Source of the DNA: Acidobacteriota bacterium
GTDB taxonomy: Bacteria > Acidobacteriota > Blastocatellia > Pyrinomonadales > Pyrinomonadaceae
Length of the DNA stretch: 6,514 nucleotides
Reading direction: 5' to 3'
Assembly: GCA_003222835.1 (NCBI GenBank)
Contig: QHXE01000104.1
Location: forward strand, 1 to 6,514
In this document: positions 6,400-6,514 of the stretch, piece after piece
How positions within the stretch are numbered: the first letter of the stretch is position 1
How the letters are laid out: each line of letters begins with the position of its first letter
The notes under the pieces: model-generated
What the model was told of the DNA's origin: nothing
Databases searched by the model: none
The model's input: the letters and a program-made list of their open reading frames with translations, nothing else
Made by a program: the position numbers and the translations under genes

Positions 6400-6514
6400 A
6401 TGATCGTGCGCGCGGTTATACTCTCCGGTTTCCTTCTGCTTTCCAATGCCGCTTTCGCACAACATCCTTCCGGGAGTGCTCCCGCCCCTCAGCCCCCGCC
6501 GCCACCGCCCACGC
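6400..6514 (+). CDS. Secreted proline-rich protein, N-terminal part (3' end outside window)
   Basis: Only 38 codons are inside the window. The ATG at 6400 is preceded by a perfect AGGAGG at 6389-6394 with five bases of spacing. The protein begins MIVRAVILSGFLLLSNAAFA, a compact Sec signal peptide: one Arg, a hydrophobic core, then AFA just before Q21, which fits signal peptidase I cleavage after residue 20. There is no lipobox cysteine. The mature start QHPSGSAPAPQ followed by six prolines looks like a flexible linker ahead of a periplasmic, outer-membrane or secreted domain. The gene is too short for a family call. It is divergent from the hypothetical gene on the other side of a 204-base gap. 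Confidence 0.8.
   Translation, partial: MIVRAVILSGFLLLSNAAFAQHPSGSAPAPQPPPPPPT

Noticed and set aside
1..6514. CRISPR arrays, tRNA or rRNA genes, transposases, phage genes, toxin-antitoxin or defence systems.
   Set aside because: No spaced repeat series, cloverleaf, transposase-like or defence-like protein was found on either strand.

Overview
The window most likely comes from an Acidobacteriota genome. Two of its genes, in opposite orientations, encode long duplicated FtsX/MacB-type permeases of the kind known as acidobacterial duplicated orphan permeases (ADOP). Neither has an ABC ATPase gene beside it. The moderately GC-rich sequence, the GTG and TTG starts and a conserved hypothetical protein that I associate with the same phylum all fit this. 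The taxonomic call is an inference from gene families, not from a marker gene.

Layout, left to right. (1) Bases 1-1631, plus strand: the C-terminal part of an ADOP permease, cut by the left edge. (2) Bases 1632-1747: a short convergent gap. (3) Bases 1748-2596 (open to 2635), minus strand: a PCMT-like SAM methyltransferase with its own upstream region. (4) Bases 2636-2959: a gene-free stretch holding an inverted repeat just upstream of the methyltransferase and one copy of a 17-base direct repeat; the other copy lies beyond the 3' end of the methyltransferase gene. (5) Bases 2960-5314, minus strand: a second, nearly full-length ADOP permease. Its family-like sequence continues upstream of the first possible start (GTG 5314) with no initiator in frame, so its 5' end looks truncated or frameshifted. 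(6) Bases 5401-6195, minus strand: a conserved hypothetical protein with a TTG start and a good Shine-Dalgarno site. Its last 50 or so codons do not look like the rest and contain a 13-base-pair hairpin. (7) Bases 6196-6399: a divergent intergenic region. (8) Bases 6400-6514, plus strand: the start of a secreted, proline-rich protein, cut by the right edge.

The genes do not form an evident pathway. The hypothetical gene and the second permease run the same way and almost abut (5401 versus about 5375), so they may be co-transcribed. The methyltransferase is separated from that permease by over 300 bases and is probably its own unit. I see no CRISPR array, RNA gene, transposase or defence system. 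The unusual points are the broken permease start, the hairpin and odd tail next to it, and the repeats around the methyltransferase gene.
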